NCBI RefSeq assembly: GCF_030408435.1 | Contig: NZ_CP047046.1 | Location: 1,842,572 to 1,906,571 of the forward strand | Direction: 5' to 3' | Length of the DNA: 64,000 nucleotides | From: Corynebacterium auriscanis | GTDB taxonomy: Bacteria; Actinomycetota; Actinomycetes; Mycobacteriales; Mycobacteriaceae | Shown: piece after piece, positions 1-8,296 of the stretch | Layout of the letters: each line of letters opens with the position of its first letter | Position numbering within the stretch: position 1 is the stretch's first letter | Notes under the pieces: generated by a model | Told to the model about the DNA's origin: nothing | What the model saw: the letters and a program-made list of their open reading frames with translations, nothing else | The model's database searches: none | Program-made: the position numbers and the translations under genes

Positions 1-267
1 GCCCAGCAGCTTGTCGCTGCGATGGAATGCGCCATCAATGAGGTGGAGGCGGATTGTCTGAATGGTGTCGATGACCGCCTCGAGATCGGCACCATAAACC
101 TGGATTGCGACAAGCCCAGACTGCAACGTAGGTGCCTTAGCTGTGATGGCTGCAGCATCGACGCGGACGAACAATTCAACCGCCTTACGCGGCACAAGCG
201 TCACAACGGGGCACTCCACCACGCCACGAAGTTCCTCGAGAAGCCACTCGACAGCAAGTTGAGTCAT
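1..267 (-). CDS. Phage tail-completion-type protein, partial at window edge
   Basis: An open frame of 89 codons starts at the ATG at 267 and runs off the left end of the window. The start overlaps the stop of the upstream gene in an ATGA junction, so the two are probably translationally coupled. I do not recognise a family from the visible part. Its place, after the portal-capsid-connector block and directly behind an HK97-gp10-like gene, is where siphophages carry the tail terminator or tail-completion protein. Function is inferred from position only. Confidence 0.6.
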   Translation of the reverse strand, partial: MTQLAVEWLLEELRGVVECPVVTLVPRKAVELFVRVDAAAITAKAPTLQSGLVAIQVYGADLEAVIDTIQTIRLHLIDGAFHRSDKLLG

Positions 268-500
268 TTGCCACCACCTAACGCTTTCAGCAGCGTGTTA
301 TCGCGCGCGTTGACCCGCATTGCGCGGGGCGTATCAGTAAACACGATGGCACGATAACGGTCCGGAAACTCCTGAGAGTCCCATTCAAAGCCATTTCCAG
401 CCCGGGTGGCCACATCACGCGCCAATCCATTGATCTGATCTCGCAAAGCCGGATCTTTGCGCATCTCCTGGAACCCATCAATGTTCCATGTGATTTTCAT
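264..500 (-). CDS. HK97 gp10-like head-tail protein (putative)
   Basis: A 78-residue protein starting MKITWNIDGF. Size and the 'ITWNIDGFQEM' opening resemble the short minor head-tail proteins of the HK97 gp10 group, although it is shorter than usual. It lies 7 nt after the preceding small gene and overlaps the next gene by 4 nt, as expected in a tightly packed morphogenesis operon. The last residues GGGK are uninformative. The family assignment is tentative; the gene itself is well supported by coupling on the downstream side. Confidence 0.55.
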   Translation of the reverse strand: MKITWNIDGFQEMRKDPALRDQINGLARDVATRAGNGFEWDSQEFPDRYRAIVFTDTPRAMRVNARDNTLLKALGGGK

Positions 501-507
501 AGAAAGC

Positions 508-681
508 TCACCCCTCGACCATCTGAAAAGTGAGCCACCTACCCGGTGCGAAACCAGCCAAAAAAGTTGACCTATCTTTCCTCAGGACGACAAGGGCGCC
601 GTCCATGATTTCCACACAGTCCGTGTCAAAATGCACCGGCTGAGTTTCATCTTTGAGGTTAAGAGCAATTACTTCCAGCAT
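508..681 (-). CDS. Small phage protein, 57 aa, head-tail region
   Basis: The open frame starts at an ATG at 681 whose first base is the last base of the upstream gene's stop region, and it ends at TGA 508-510. The protein begins MLEVIALNLKDETQ and looks like a compact beta-rich protein with no cysteines. It fills the gap between the head-closure gene and the gp10-like gene with correct orientation and spacing. Small proteins at this position are common in actinophages, but I cannot name a function. Confidence 0.6.
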   Translation of the reverse strand: MLEVIALNLKDETQPVHFDTDCVEIMDGALVVLRKDRSTFLAGFAPGRWLTFQMVEG

Positions 682-1046
682 TATCCCTCCACCTTCAACG
701 CATGGACCACCACAAGCCCCGGGGAAAACCCAAACGGGCCATGATCATAGTTTTCTGGATTACCAGCTACCTGCCACACAGATCCATCCGGCAATCGAAT
801 TTTCGCCGCAGTACCAAACTCAGCACCAACAGGCACGTGCACATGCAGGTAATCAATGGTCCGCAGCACCGACTCCCCAGCCTTTTCTTCCACTCGGTCA
901 ACCCACCACCCAGCCACCCGAAGATGACGGGATACCACGGGACCAGGACGGGAGTCACCGAACCGATCTACCACCGGTTCGCCTGGGGTTAACACCTCTA
1001 CCTCATGAGACAACGGGATAAAAGGGGTGCTCACTTCGACGCTCAC
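681..1046 (-). CDS. Head-closure/stopper-like phage protein
   Basis: About 121 residues from a GTG at 1046 that overlaps the TGA of the upstream gene (GTGA junction). An upstream extension in the same frame to 1127 would overlap the connector gene by 85 nt and is less likely. The protein is beta-rich ('IRLPDGSVWQVAGNPENYDHGPFGF'-type hairpin near the C terminus), matching the small head-closure or stopper proteins that follow the connector in siphophages. Assignment rests on position and size; no catalytic motif is expected. Confidence 0.55.
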   Translation of the reverse strand: MSVEVSTPFIPLSHEVEVLTPGEPVVDRFGDSRPGPVVSRHLRVAGWWVDRVEEKAGESVLRTIDYLHVHVPVGAEFGTAAKIRLPDGSVWQVAGNPENYDHGPFGFSPGLVVVHALKVEG

Positions 1047-1426
1047 CCCATCGACATTGAGTACACGCCGCGTCGTCGGCGCCGAACCAATGGCGCCAAC
1101 ATGGTCTTGTCCGATACGGACAACCACGGCGCACCACCAGACGCACCCTGCCCAAAAGACAAGTTCGTCGCAAAAGGTCCCGCGGTGTACGACACGGATT
1201 CTGCGGCCTGGGACTGTGGTGGGGCTTCCAGCACCCTAGCCACCATGCGGGAGACTACGAGGCGCACCGCATCAGGCACCGGATCAGGCGTGTAGCCGAG
1301 GTAGCTTACGACCAGCGCGGAGGCTTCCTCCAGCAAGCCTGCTGTGCGCTGCTGCGCGTCCTCACCAAGTGGGTCGCGAAGACGGGCTTCAACATCACTC
1401 AGACTTGCGAGCACGCCCACCCCCAC
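1043..1426 (-). CDS. Head-tail connector (phage Gp15/Gp19-like)
   Basis: About 120-127 residues; several in-frame GTG codons (1426, 1420, 1414) could be the start and the one at 1414 gives an N terminus LASLSDVEARL. The sequence has a helical N-terminal part with 'VEARLRDPL' and 'LVVSYLGYTPDPVP', typical of connector proteins that sit under the portal and count lattice positions. It overlaps the preceding small gene and is coupled to the head-closure gene. I expect it to form the ring joining the portal to the tail. Confidence 0.6.
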   Translation of the reverse strand: MGVGVLASLSDVEARLRDPLGEDAQQRTAGLLEEASALVVSYLGYTPDPVPDAVRLVVSRMVARVLEAPPQSQAAESVSYTAGPFATNLSFGQGASGGAPWLSVSDKTMLAPLVRRRRRGVYSMSMG

Positions 1427-1577
1427 GCTTCACCGGGGTGGTTGGTGGCGAGTCGGGATCGAGCAATCCGGCATCAACCTGCGCACCATCCGGGACCTCA
1501 CCGCCGGCAGTCAACACCACCACACCGCCCGCGGTGTGAGCGTAGACGCTGCCGTGAAAATCATCACGAATACGCAT
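1395..1577 (-). CDS. Small phage protein between capsid and connector
   Basis: Sixty residues starting MRIRDDFHGSVY, preceded by a strong AGGAGG ribosome binding site at the right distance from the ATG at 1577. The C terminus is basic (KRGGGRARKSE). Small proteins with this 'V-A-G-D' type fold that follow the major capsid gene often form a linker between capsid and connector genes in actinophages. No specific function can be assigned. Confidence 0.6.
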   Translation of the reverse strand: MRIRDDFHGSVYAHTAGGVVVLTAGGEVPDGAQVDAGLLDPDSPPTTPVKRGGGRARKSE

Positions 1578-1589
1578 CAATCACACCTC

Positions 1590-2609
1590 CTAGGTCAAGA
1601 CGGTTGCGGCCATAAACGCGTTAGCGTTCGCCAACACAGGCATCGCAATAGCGGCACCATTGATGTAGATACCAATTGGGTTCTCCGACTTATAGGCACC
1701 AACGGCAATACCTGCCTGCTCGTCATGCGGAAGGTTGTAGTTACTCTGCAAAGATTCCAGGGTGGTGCCCAGTGCGGTCATACCGGCTTCAAGTTCAGCC
1801 GGGGGCACAAGCACCGCAACTTTCGCGTCGATAACATCGACCGCCTTACCTCCCTTACGGACCTTGCGGTTGTACTCACGAACCATCGGTAGGCCGTGGT
1901 CCATGAGGAGGCCGTTGAGGTAGTCAGAGTTGACGATCTGCGCGATCTGGCCTGCTGTAGCAAACTTCTGCACCTGCGTGGCCTTCTTCAACACAGACAG
2001 CGCCTTCTTCGACATCAAAATTGCCTCTGGCTCCACACCGTGCTCTGCAACGTAGGCCTCCACCCACGCGGTGATGTCATCAATCGGGGTAGCGTCCTGC
2101 TGGTCCCACTTGGTAGCAGCCGTCACCGTAAACGCGGACCCACGCCCAAAGTCCATGTCGGACTTGAACCCGTTTTCATCGGCGCTGAACTTTGCGGTCT
2201 GGATGACCTGGCCGCGTGCCAGTTCCAGGCGGTCTGCAATAGCTGCGCCGATACGCTTGGCAACGCGCAGCTGGGAGGTTTCCAGCATATCCTTGTCGGA
2301 GATGTTGCGCATCTGAAGCTGGTCCCACTCAGACACTCGCTCCTGGCGGCCAAGCGCGGCTAAGGGCACGGTCAGGCGCTGCCCGCCGTGGCCCTCACCG
2401 AAGCTGTTTTCAGCATCGAATGCGCGGAACTCCGCTACCTCATTCAACCCGCCACCGTACTGGCTTACCTCCAAGCTGGTGCCGTTGACGTTGAGGTTTG
2501 GCAGGAACTCCGACAGGGAAATCCCACGGGCGCGTTCGCGCTCATCAAAGCCCACACGAGCGGTAAGGGTGAGCTGGTAGGGGTCAGCGTAGTCAGTAAA
2601 AAGCTTCAT
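1590..2609 (-). CDS. Major capsid protein, lambda gpE-like family
   Basis: A 339-residue protein of the size and layout of the phage major capsid E family. The N-terminal arm carries the 'ARGISLSEFLPN' segment and is followed by 'QRLTVPLAALGRQERVSEWDQL', a region characteristic of actinophage E-type capsids. The C-terminal part (NYNLPHDEQAGI, then 'PIGIYINGAAIAMPV') is the usual end domain. It lies directly downstream of the decoration and scaffold genes, the standard order portal-MuF-scaffold-decoration-capsid. It builds the icosahedral shell. Confidence 0.85.
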   Translation of the reverse strand: MKLFTDYADPYQLTLTARVGFDERERARGISLSEFLPNLNVNGTSLEVSQYGGGLNEVAEFRAFDAENSFGEGHGGQRLTVPLAALGRQERVSEWDQLQMRNISDKDMLETSQLRVAKRIGAAIADRLELARGQVIQTAKFSADENGFKSDMDFGRGSAFTVTAATKWDQQDATPIDDITAWVEAYVAEHGVEPEAILMSKKALSVLKKATQVQKFATAGQIAQIVNSDYLNGLLMDHGLPMVREYNRKVRKGGKAVDVIDAKVAVLVPPAELEAGMTALGTTLESLQSNYNLPHDEQAGIAVGAYKSENPIGIYINGAAIAMPVLANANAFMAATVLT

Positions 2610-2615
2610 CGGTTC

Positions 2616-2987
2616 CTAGGCCTCCTTCTCGATAGTGAACTGGGGGTTCGGGGTGGTCAATGTGGTCACATCAAACCCACTCTGGGGGAGGAAATCGGCA
2701 CGAATACGCCCATGCCACACCAAAGGCGCAACAACGTCTGTTGCGCCGGTAAACGACTGGTCCGTAAGCAGGAAACCCGCCAGCGCATCACTGGCTTCGG
2801 TCACTGGCTCGTACTTACCGCCATCGCCCTTTTTCAGCGCCGTACCGGCGGGGATTACCCCAGTGGTGAAGCTGGTCAATTTCGTCCCATCAATAGTGAC
2901 GGTGCGAGCAACGTCGGTGCCGTGCGCGGAGCCTAGCCAACGCTGACTGCCCGAACCGTACTTTTCGGTCTTAATTCCAAGCTGCAT
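2616..2987 (-). CDS. Head decoration protein-like
   Basis: About 123 residues from the ATG at 2987; an upstream ATG at 2996 sits too close to the AAAGGG ribosome binding site. The protein has the pattern of small capsid-decorating proteins: a loose N terminus, then a beta-tulip-like region with 'GVIPAGTALKKGDGGKYEPV' and 'LAGFLLTDQSF', which describes an inlet-value style fold seen in lambda gpD-like and related proteins. It ends 6 nt before the capsid start. It probably stabilises the expanded shell. Confidence 0.6.
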   Translation of the reverse strand: MQLGIKTEKYGSGSQRWLGSAHGTDVARTVTIDGTKLTSFTTGVIPAGTALKKGDGGKYEPVTEASDALAGFLLTDQSFTGATDVVAPLVWHGRIRADFLPQSGFDVTTLTTPNPQFTIEKEA

Positions 2988-3019
2988 TATGTTCATGCCC
3001 TTTCTTGTCGAAACAATGC

Positions 3020-3556
3020 TTAGAGTTTCTTGGCGCGCTCAACGATGGTTTCGCGCGTCGGTGAAGAACTCACCCCACGCCCCTGCGCCGGATTCACCCC
3101 GAGGCCTTTCACCTTGCCCCGTTCAGCTAGCGCCTTAGCCTGCTTGACCATGGTGTCTTTATCACCGTGGAGAAACAGTTCCGCATCCGTGGGGCTAATG
3201 CCGTGTTCGGCGGCGATACTGAGCTGGTCCAGGCGGGCTTGGAGCTGGCTGTTGGTGTGTTCGGACGCCGCGAGTTTCTCGCCGAGCTTTTCCAGCTCGG
3301 TTTTCTCAGCGTCTTCCAACTCCTTTAACTTCTTCGCCGCGGCAATATTGGCCTTGGCTTTAGCTTCCCAATCCCGAGAGTGGGTCTTCATGGCCTCGTA
3401 CTTGGCCTTGTAATCCACCTCGCCGGAATCCACCTCGCCTGAGTCATTCTCAGTGGTATCTTGCGTGGACTCATCGGCAGCCGTGGGCTCTGATGCCGTT
3501 GCGGCACCACCTTGTGGGCCTTCGATAAACCGAAGCCACGGGCGAGTGTTCTTCAT
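3020..3556 (-). CDS. Capsid scaffolding protein
   Basis: A 178-residue protein starting MKNTRPWLRF at 3556 behind an AAAGGAG site; longer starts would run through the upstream hairpin. It has an acidic, disordered N-terminal third, a long alanine/lysine/glutamate coiled coil in the middle (YKAKYEAMKTHSRDWEAKAK, then LKELEDAEKTELEKL) and a short basic C terminus. This is the normal build of an internal scaffold, whose C terminus binds capsid subunits during prohead assembly and is later expelled. Confidence 0.75.
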   Translation of the reverse strand: MKNTRPWLRFIEGPQGGAATASEPTAADESTQDTTENDSGEVDSGEVDYKAKYEAMKTHSRDWEAKAKANIAAAKKLKELEDAEKTELEKLGEKLAASEHTNSQLQARLDQLSIAAEHGISPTDAELFLHGDKDTMVKQAKALAERGKVKGLGVNPAQGRGVSSSPTRETIVERAKKL

Positions 3557-3605
3557 CTTCTTGTTCTCCTTTTTCAGGGGTGGTACGCCCGTTTCGGGCA
3601 TGACA

Positions 3606-3645
3606 AAACCCCACCAGGAACCCGAAGGCACCCAATGGGGTTTTA
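3606..3645 (-). terminator. Hairpin between immunity gene and scaffold gene
   Basis: Read on the minus strand, AAAACCCCA and TGGGGTTTT form a 9-bp stem around a loop of about 20 nt rich in GGGTGCC/GGGTTCC. It ends in a run of T. It could act as a partial transcription terminator or an RNA-processing barrier between the immunity gene and the scaffold. It is part of the 116-bp repeat and is conserved in both copies. Confidence 0.5.
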
Positions 3646-3694
3646 GTGCAACCGCTGGGACTCGAACCCAGACACCTACCAGCTAGACGGCGCT
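3645..3694 (-). other. tRNA-like element lacking an anticodon arm
   Basis: On the minus strand the element has a D-loop-like stretch (GTCTAGCTGGTAGG) followed almost at once by a perfect T arm, CTGGG-TTCGAGT-CCCAG, and a 7-nt segment like the 3' side of an acceptor stem. No matching 5' acceptor strand and no anticodon arm are visible, so it is not a functional tRNA. It may be a remnant of an attachment site or a signal for RNA processing. The same block occurs at 29371-29421. Confidence 0.45.
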
Positions 3695-3697
3695 ATC

Positions 3698-3958
3698 CTA
3701 CTTTTCGAAGGAATTCTCTATAATTTGTCTCTCATACCACTCAATAGATTCCAATGGATACCCCGATTCAGGATATTCACGCTTCAACGTTTCTACGATC
3801 TCTAGAGATAGCTCGCCCTCTTCAAATGCTTCCGCCACCAACGACATCACAGCTTCCTCATCCTCGTCGGCATCCAGATCATTCAGCGCAGAGGTTCTAT
3901 CTACGGAAGCAGGGATCCTGCCATCTAGCCAACGATAGACTTCCCTATCAGTCAACAT
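3698..3958 (-). CDS. Putative immunity protein for the EndoU toxin domain
   Basis: An 86-residue acidic protein (start ATG 3958; GTG 3961 also possible) that overlaps the end of the MuF-EndoU gene by about a dozen bases and has GGGAG as binding site. It is rich in Asp/Glu (LNDLDADEDEEAVMSL) and has no signal peptide or membrane segment. Small, acidic, cytosolic and directly behind a toxin domain is the usual profile of an immunity protein that protects the lysogen. I recognise no named immunity family, so function is inferred from context. Confidence 0.6.
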   Translation of the reverse strand: MLTDREVYRWLDGRIPASVDRTSALNDLDADEDEEAVMSLVAEAFEEGELSLEIVETLKREYPESGYPLESIEWYERQIIENSFEK

Positions 3959-5078
3959 CACGCACTCCCTTCTTCGGTAACTTATCTACCATGTACGCGG
4001 TAACCGCTCCTTTTCGAACAGAACCATCAATAACAGTATACTCGGCCATAACCCAGCCATCCTCAGCCTGCGAAAACACTAGGCGCTTATTACCAGCAAT
4101 CTTAGTCTTCTCAGGGTTTTCCAGTGTTTCTACTACCGCGTTAGCAATGTCCTGGTTACTCCACGATTTCGGGAACTTTGACGCACCTTCACGCTGCGTG
4201 TCCCACGTGTGCCCCATCCGGGAATCCTCGGAATGCTTAACCCACGCGTCACCCCTCTTGGGCGTATCGCGCCAGCCAAACAACACATGAGCAACCACAC
4301 GGTCCAAATCCTTCGGCAACGGCTCACCAGGAAACACCGTCGACATCCCATCACCCTTATAGGCTGGCACCGTCACGGTCTTCAGCTCAGGCCACAGCGG
4401 GCCACCATTGAGCTTCCTAGCCCGCAACGCCTTTTCAAAATCAGCCTGGGTGGAACTCTCCGAATCGCTCCACAACTGCTCCAAATCCCGATTAATCCGA
4501 GGCAAATCAGAACCATCACGCTTAACCTCAACACCAAGACAACGACAATGATCGTGAAACTTATTCACCGCACCAACCGTCTTCGCCGTATACACCGCAC
4601 CACGAGACGCCAACATCAAACAAAAAGAACAAGCCCCAGGCTCCGGCACACGCGCAAACGCCGTCCCATCACGCATCACATTCCGCACAATCGTCCCCGA
4701 CGCCTGCGCAGACACCACACGAGCCAAAATCCCATCCAACTTCACCCGCGCACCCACAGCATCAAACACACCAGCATTCATAGAGGTGTTCAACGCCCAG
4801 TCATACGACGCCAACGCATGCCCATACTTCACCGGGTCAGCCTGATCAGGAAACGCCAACCCAGCCAACTCCTCATCCAACGACCGCGACAACACCAAAT
4901 AATCCACCGCCGCAGCCGCCGCCTGCTCCCCAAAAGCAACCGTCAACTCCGCAAACGCATCCCGCACCTCCGAACGCGTCAAACGACCAACCCCACCAGC
5001 CCTCCACAACTCACCAAAACGCTGCTGCGCCAACAACCGCAGATACTCCAACGCCAACGCGTAATCATCCTGCTGCAC
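3948..5078 (-). CDS. MuF-family head protein fused to EndoU-like toxin domain
   Basis: About 376 residues from a GTG at 5078 with GGAGG upstream; the run of three GTG codons (5084, 5081, 5078) leaves the exact start open. Residues about 80-190 form a MuF head-morphogenesis domain with the zinc-like signature C150-x2-C153 and HCRC near 177-180. A linker leads to a C-terminal domain (about 250-370) with AHVLFG, MGHTW, then 'KFPKSWSNQDIANAV' and 'VTAYMVDK', matching the order of motifs in bacterial EndoU ribonucleases, including two histidines. MuF proteins sit inside the capsid near the portal, so the toxin could be ejected with the DNA. The EndoU call is by motif only. Confidence 0.75.
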   Translation of the reverse strand: MQQDDYALALEYLRLLAQQRFGELWRAGGVGRLTRSEVRDAFAELTVAFGEQAAAAAVDYLVLSRSLDEELAGLAFPDQADPVKYGHALASYDWALNTSMNAGVFDAVGARVKLDGILARVVSAQASGTIVRNVMRDGTAFARVPEPGACSFCLMLASRGAVYTAKTVGAVNKFHDHCRCLGVEVKRDGSDLPRINRDLEQLWSDSESSTQADFEKALRARKLNGGPLWPELKTVTVPAYKGDGMSTVFPGEPLPKDLDRVVAHVLFGWRDTPKRGDAWVKHSEDSRMGHTWDTQREGASKFPKSWSNQDIANAVVETLENPEKTKIAGNKRLVFSQAEDGWVMAEYTVIDGSVRKGAVTAYMVDKLPKKGVRDVD

Positions 5079-5102
5079 CACCACCCCACCTCCCAACAAC
5101 CA

Positions 5103-6524
5103 CTACAATCCGGAGGAATCCTCCCCAGACACAAACTCATCCACACCAACATCACCCGAAACCGGCACTCGTACTGATTCCCCCAAGCCCTGCGAAGTCA
5201 ACGACACCAAACGCTGCGAAGCCTGCTGGTGGGCCCACTCACGCCGCAACACCGCCTTCTCCGCAGAAGACACCCCAATACGATCCAACACAATCTCAGA
5301 CCCCATCGGGAAAATCTTCGCCTGCACCGCCTTAACCATCGCGTCCATCGTCGCCGCCAGCGTCGGCGTAGAAGCATCACGCCACACCGGCGACACCACC
5401 ACACCACCCGCCCCCAACGCCACACGCAACAACCCAGCCAACTCAACCAACGCCTGCCCAAACGCCCGCTGCCTATCCTCAGCCTTTTTCACCAAACGAG
5501 CCTCAGAAGCCCGAATCGCATCAGCCGACGTCGGATTATCAGACACGAACCCCAAATACGAAGCAGGAACACCAGACTGCGCGGAAACCAACTGCGCCAG
5601 CATCTTCAACTCATCGATATAAGGAGTCGGCGCAGCCGAACTAAACTGCCCAGCAGAAGGCTCCCCTTCACCATCTTCAGGATCACCCGGCGGAATAATC
5701 AGCGCCTTATTCATCGCGACCTTCCACCCAAGCTCCACCAACTCACTCGAAGTGGGTTCCTCACTTGCCCCCAACTGCTCCGGGGTCACATTCGTCAAAT
5801 ACCGCTGCGGCGTCGTATAAAACTCGCGGTTATACTCCATGCCCAAAATAGTGCGCACACCATGATCTGTGTAATAACGGATAGCCCGCGTAATCTCAGA
5901 CCGGCCACGCGAAAAATCAGCACGCACTCGGTTAGGCAACGCTACCAAAGCACACCGGCCCAAACCATGCGCCACCGTAGTAACTTCCGCCACCCCATCA
6001 CGCACAACCCGAGTGACCGTGCGCTCAGGCAAATACAACGTCTCAAACACAGCACCATCCGCAGCCAGCTCACGCGTAAAACCACACGCCATACGATTCA
6101 AGCGTTCATCCCACTCAAACGTCGCCCGCGACGAAGGCACCGCATTCACAATCACATCCGGCTCCCCCACGCCACCATTCGACACCGCCAAAAACCCCAC
6201 ACCAGTCACCAAAGAATCCAGCACAGCCTTCTGCACCTCAACATCGAGCTGATTATCAACGAAAACCCGCTCCAGATCAGAAATATCCTCCTGCGAACGC
6301 CACCCCTGAAACTCCAAGCGCTCGGCCAAAGCATCCACAACAACCTCAGGCCACCCCACGACAGCTTCAACGTTCACCAAAGCCTCCGGGACTGCGATAC
6401 CAAGATTCTTAATCCCCACTGCCCCGTCGTAATACTCCCACTTCTTGCGGTTACTCACCGCATGCCGGTGAAGCTTCAACGCCAGGCGCCCAACAACATT
6501 CGCATCCTCAGAAGACCAACTCAC
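5103..6524 (-). CDS. Portal protein
   Basis: A 473-residue protein starting with GTG at 6524, which overlaps the terminase stop in a GTGA junction. Length, the position between large terminase and MuF gene, and segments such as 'GVPASYLGFVSDNPTSADAI' near the C-terminal third fit the SPP1 gp6-like portal family. The portal forms the dodecameric ring through which DNA enters and leaves the capsid. A 153-bp piece of this gene (codons corresponding to the region near 5264-5420) is duplicated almost unchanged at 30281-30433. Confidence 0.85.
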   Translation of the reverse strand: MSWSSEDANVVGRLALKLHRHAVSNRKKWEYYDGAVGIKNLGIAVPEALVNVEAVVGWPEVVVDALAERLEFQGWRSQEDISDLERVFVDNQLDVEVQKAVLDSLVTGVGFLAVSNGGVGEPDVIVNAVPSSRATFEWDERLNRMACGFTRELAADGAVFETLYLPERTVTRVVRDGVAEVTTVAHGLGRCALVALPNRVRADFSRGRSEITRAIRYYTDHGVRTILGMEYNREFYTTPQRYLTNVTPEQLGASEEPTSSELVELGWKVAMNKALIIPPGDPEDGEGEPSAGQFSSAAPTPYIDELKMLAQLVSAQSGVPASYLGFVSDNPTSADAIRASEARLVKKAEDRQRAFGQALVELAGLLRVALGAGGVVVSPVWRDASTPTLAATMDAMVKAVQAKIFPMGSEIVLDRIGVSSAEKAVLRREWAHQQASQRLVSLTSQGLGESVRVPVSGDVGVDEFVSGEDSSGL

Positions 6525-8296
6525 GCCAACAACACCTTCCTTCGCTTCCTCCGGCCACCAGCAGCACGCACCTTGCCAGAATTCAACGCCTCCCGGCGCC
6601 CCACATTCGCGGCAATCATCGCCACACACAGATCAACGAGCTGTGTAGAATCACGAGTTTTCTTGCCCACAGTCAAACCAAACTTGTTCCAACGCGTGCG
6701 AGTGTTATTAACGTGCGCAACCAACGCAGGGTCACCATCATGCCTGAACGGCCCATCAAGACCCTCGTCATCAATCAACGCACGCACCACTTCAACCTCT
6801 TGGGAGAACTTCCGGTTACGGTCAGCACCACCCGGGGCAGACAAGCGCATATCCCACAGCACAGAACTCCCCCCACGCCCCGGACAAGCCCACACACGAA
6901 GCTTCCGCCCGAAATCACGATGCCACCCATCAATCACCGGCAACCAATACGACGCCTCAGTCGAATCATCCTTCGCCGGTGACGGATCAACACCAAACCA
7001 CACAACACGGTAAGTGTCGAAACACTCACGCACCACAGCATCAACCTCAGCACGATCAACAAGGAATCCCTCACCGCGCTTACCGCGCGGGCGCGACCAC
7101 ACACCCAAGGTCTGATTAAACCCGTCGGAAATCCTGCACCCCATCAGTGCAGTTGCATCCTCCGACTTTGAACAATCCAAGAACAACGCAATCTGATCAC
7201 CCTCGTGGAACACCTTGCTGGGATCAGCAAGAGCCGCGAAATTCTGGGCAGCCACATACGCATCCTCCTGCTCAGCCACACCATTGAGGTAGAAACGGAT
7301 CGCCTCAGCAGCCGACAACTCTGGGTCCACAATCTCCGCCGACAAACGCGGAATATCCGCCCACGGCGCATCCGAATACGCCTGGCGCAACGCCAAATCC
7401 CGCTGCCCGGCATCATAAAAATCAAGACGCGGATCAGCCTCAATCGAATCGTACAAAATATCCTTCTTCAGACCCTTGTACCGCCCCGACTGCTGCTTCT
7501 GCCAAGCCTCAAACGATTTCTCCCCCACAGAACCACCACCCTGGGCATGCGCGTTCGTAAACTCCACAATCCGCGCCTGCAGCGCCCGCTTCGATTTACC
7601 AACGTTACGACGCGCCACCTGCGCGAGACGCTTACCACCAGACGACTCAGTCATATGATGCGACTCATTCAACACACAAAACGTCGCAGGATTGCCCTCA
7701 GCAGAACGCTCCGAAGCCGTCAACACCTCCATACGAGCCGAACCACCCTTCACATACGTAGCGGTCTGCCCCTTATCCAGCCCGTAAAATGACACCGCTT
7801 CCGAACCAAGCTGCGAGTTCGCCACACGCAACAACGCCTTAGACTGCGCCTCCGAGTTCGACGCAATCTGCACCAACGGCAACTCATGACGCTTCCCAGC
7901 CCAACGATCCCCGTCCCACCACAACTGCGACGGCCCCAAAAGCTCAATATTGCACATCGCAGCAGCCATCGGATCTTTACCCACTCCTTTGGCCCCGCGC
8001 TTGATGCCACGGCGGTACACAAACCGCCCTTCACCATCAAACGCATACCACAGAATCAAAAAACGGGCCTGGCCATCGGTAAAACGCCACGGCTCACCCT
8101 CATCGTTGAGTAACCCCGGCTCGTCAGTGCGCCACTCAGCCCAATCGATCACCAACGGACCCAGCGAGTTTTCCAACAAGTCAAGCTTGTCATCAGTACC
8201 GGTAGGCCAAGGCAGCGTCATCCACTGCCCCAAATCACCCCGAGAATACCCCGGCGGCAAGGCAAGACTAGAGTCCTGCGAACCTATCCTCTGCAT
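6521..8296 (-). CDS. Terminase large subunit
   Basis: A 591-residue protein with an N-terminal ATPase region (RFVYRRGIKRGAKGVGKDP contains the adenine/Walker-A-like part; ATFCVLNESHHMTES has the Walker-B-like acid with a downstream coupling segment) and a C-terminal nuclease region beginning near 'QIALFLDCSKSEDATALMGC', where the Asp after FL is a metal-ligand candidate. It packages DNA into proheads together with the small subunit just upstream. The gene overlaps both neighbours, indicating one late transcript. Confidence 0.85.
   Translation of the reverse strand: MQRIGSQDSSLALPPGYSRGDLGQWMTLPWPTGTDDKLDLLENSLGPLVIDWAEWRTDEPGLLNDEGEPWRFTDGQARFLILWYAFDGEGRFVYRRGIKRGAKGVGKDPMAAAMCNIELLGPSQLWWDGDRWAGKRHELPLVQIASNSEAQSKALLRVANSQLGSEAVSFYGLDKGQTATYVKGGSARMEVLTASERSAEGNPATFCVLNESHHMTESSGGKRLAQVARRNVGKSKRALQARIVEFTNAHAQGGGSVGEKSFEAWQKQQSGRYKGLKKDILYDSIEADPRLDFYDAGQRDLALRQAYSDAPWADIPRLSAEIVDPELSAAEAIRFYLNGVAEQEDAYVAAQNFAALADPSKVFHEGDQIALFLDCSKSEDATALMGCRISDGFNQTLGVWSRPRGKRGEGFLVDRAEVDAVVRECFDTYRVVWFGVDPSPAKDDSTEASYWLPVIDGWHRDFGRKLRVWACPGRGGSSVLWDMRLSAPGGADRNRKFSQEVEVVRALIDDEGLDGPFRHDGDPALVAHVNNTRTRWNKFGLTVGKKTRDSTQLVDLCVAMIAANVGRREALNSGKVRAAGGRRKRRKVLLA

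Larger units (their letters stand above)
3579..3694. repeat. 116-bp cassette-boundary repeat, copy 1
   Basis: This segment is repeated at 29306-29421 with the same length and about six mismatches. It begins immediately after the stop of the putative EndoU immunity gene and ends just before the scaffold gene. It contains a tRNA-like D-arm/T-arm block and a 9-bp-stem hairpin. The second copy holds the same place behind another toxin/immunity cassette, so the repeat marks the downstream edge of a variable cassette. Confidence 0.9.

Noticed and set aside
653..1021. Plus-strand open frames across the late phage genes
   Set aside because: They are antisense shadows of the C-rich minus-strand genes, without ribosome binding sites or recognisable domains; the same holds for the long plus-strand frames at 4209-7013 and 16571-17692.
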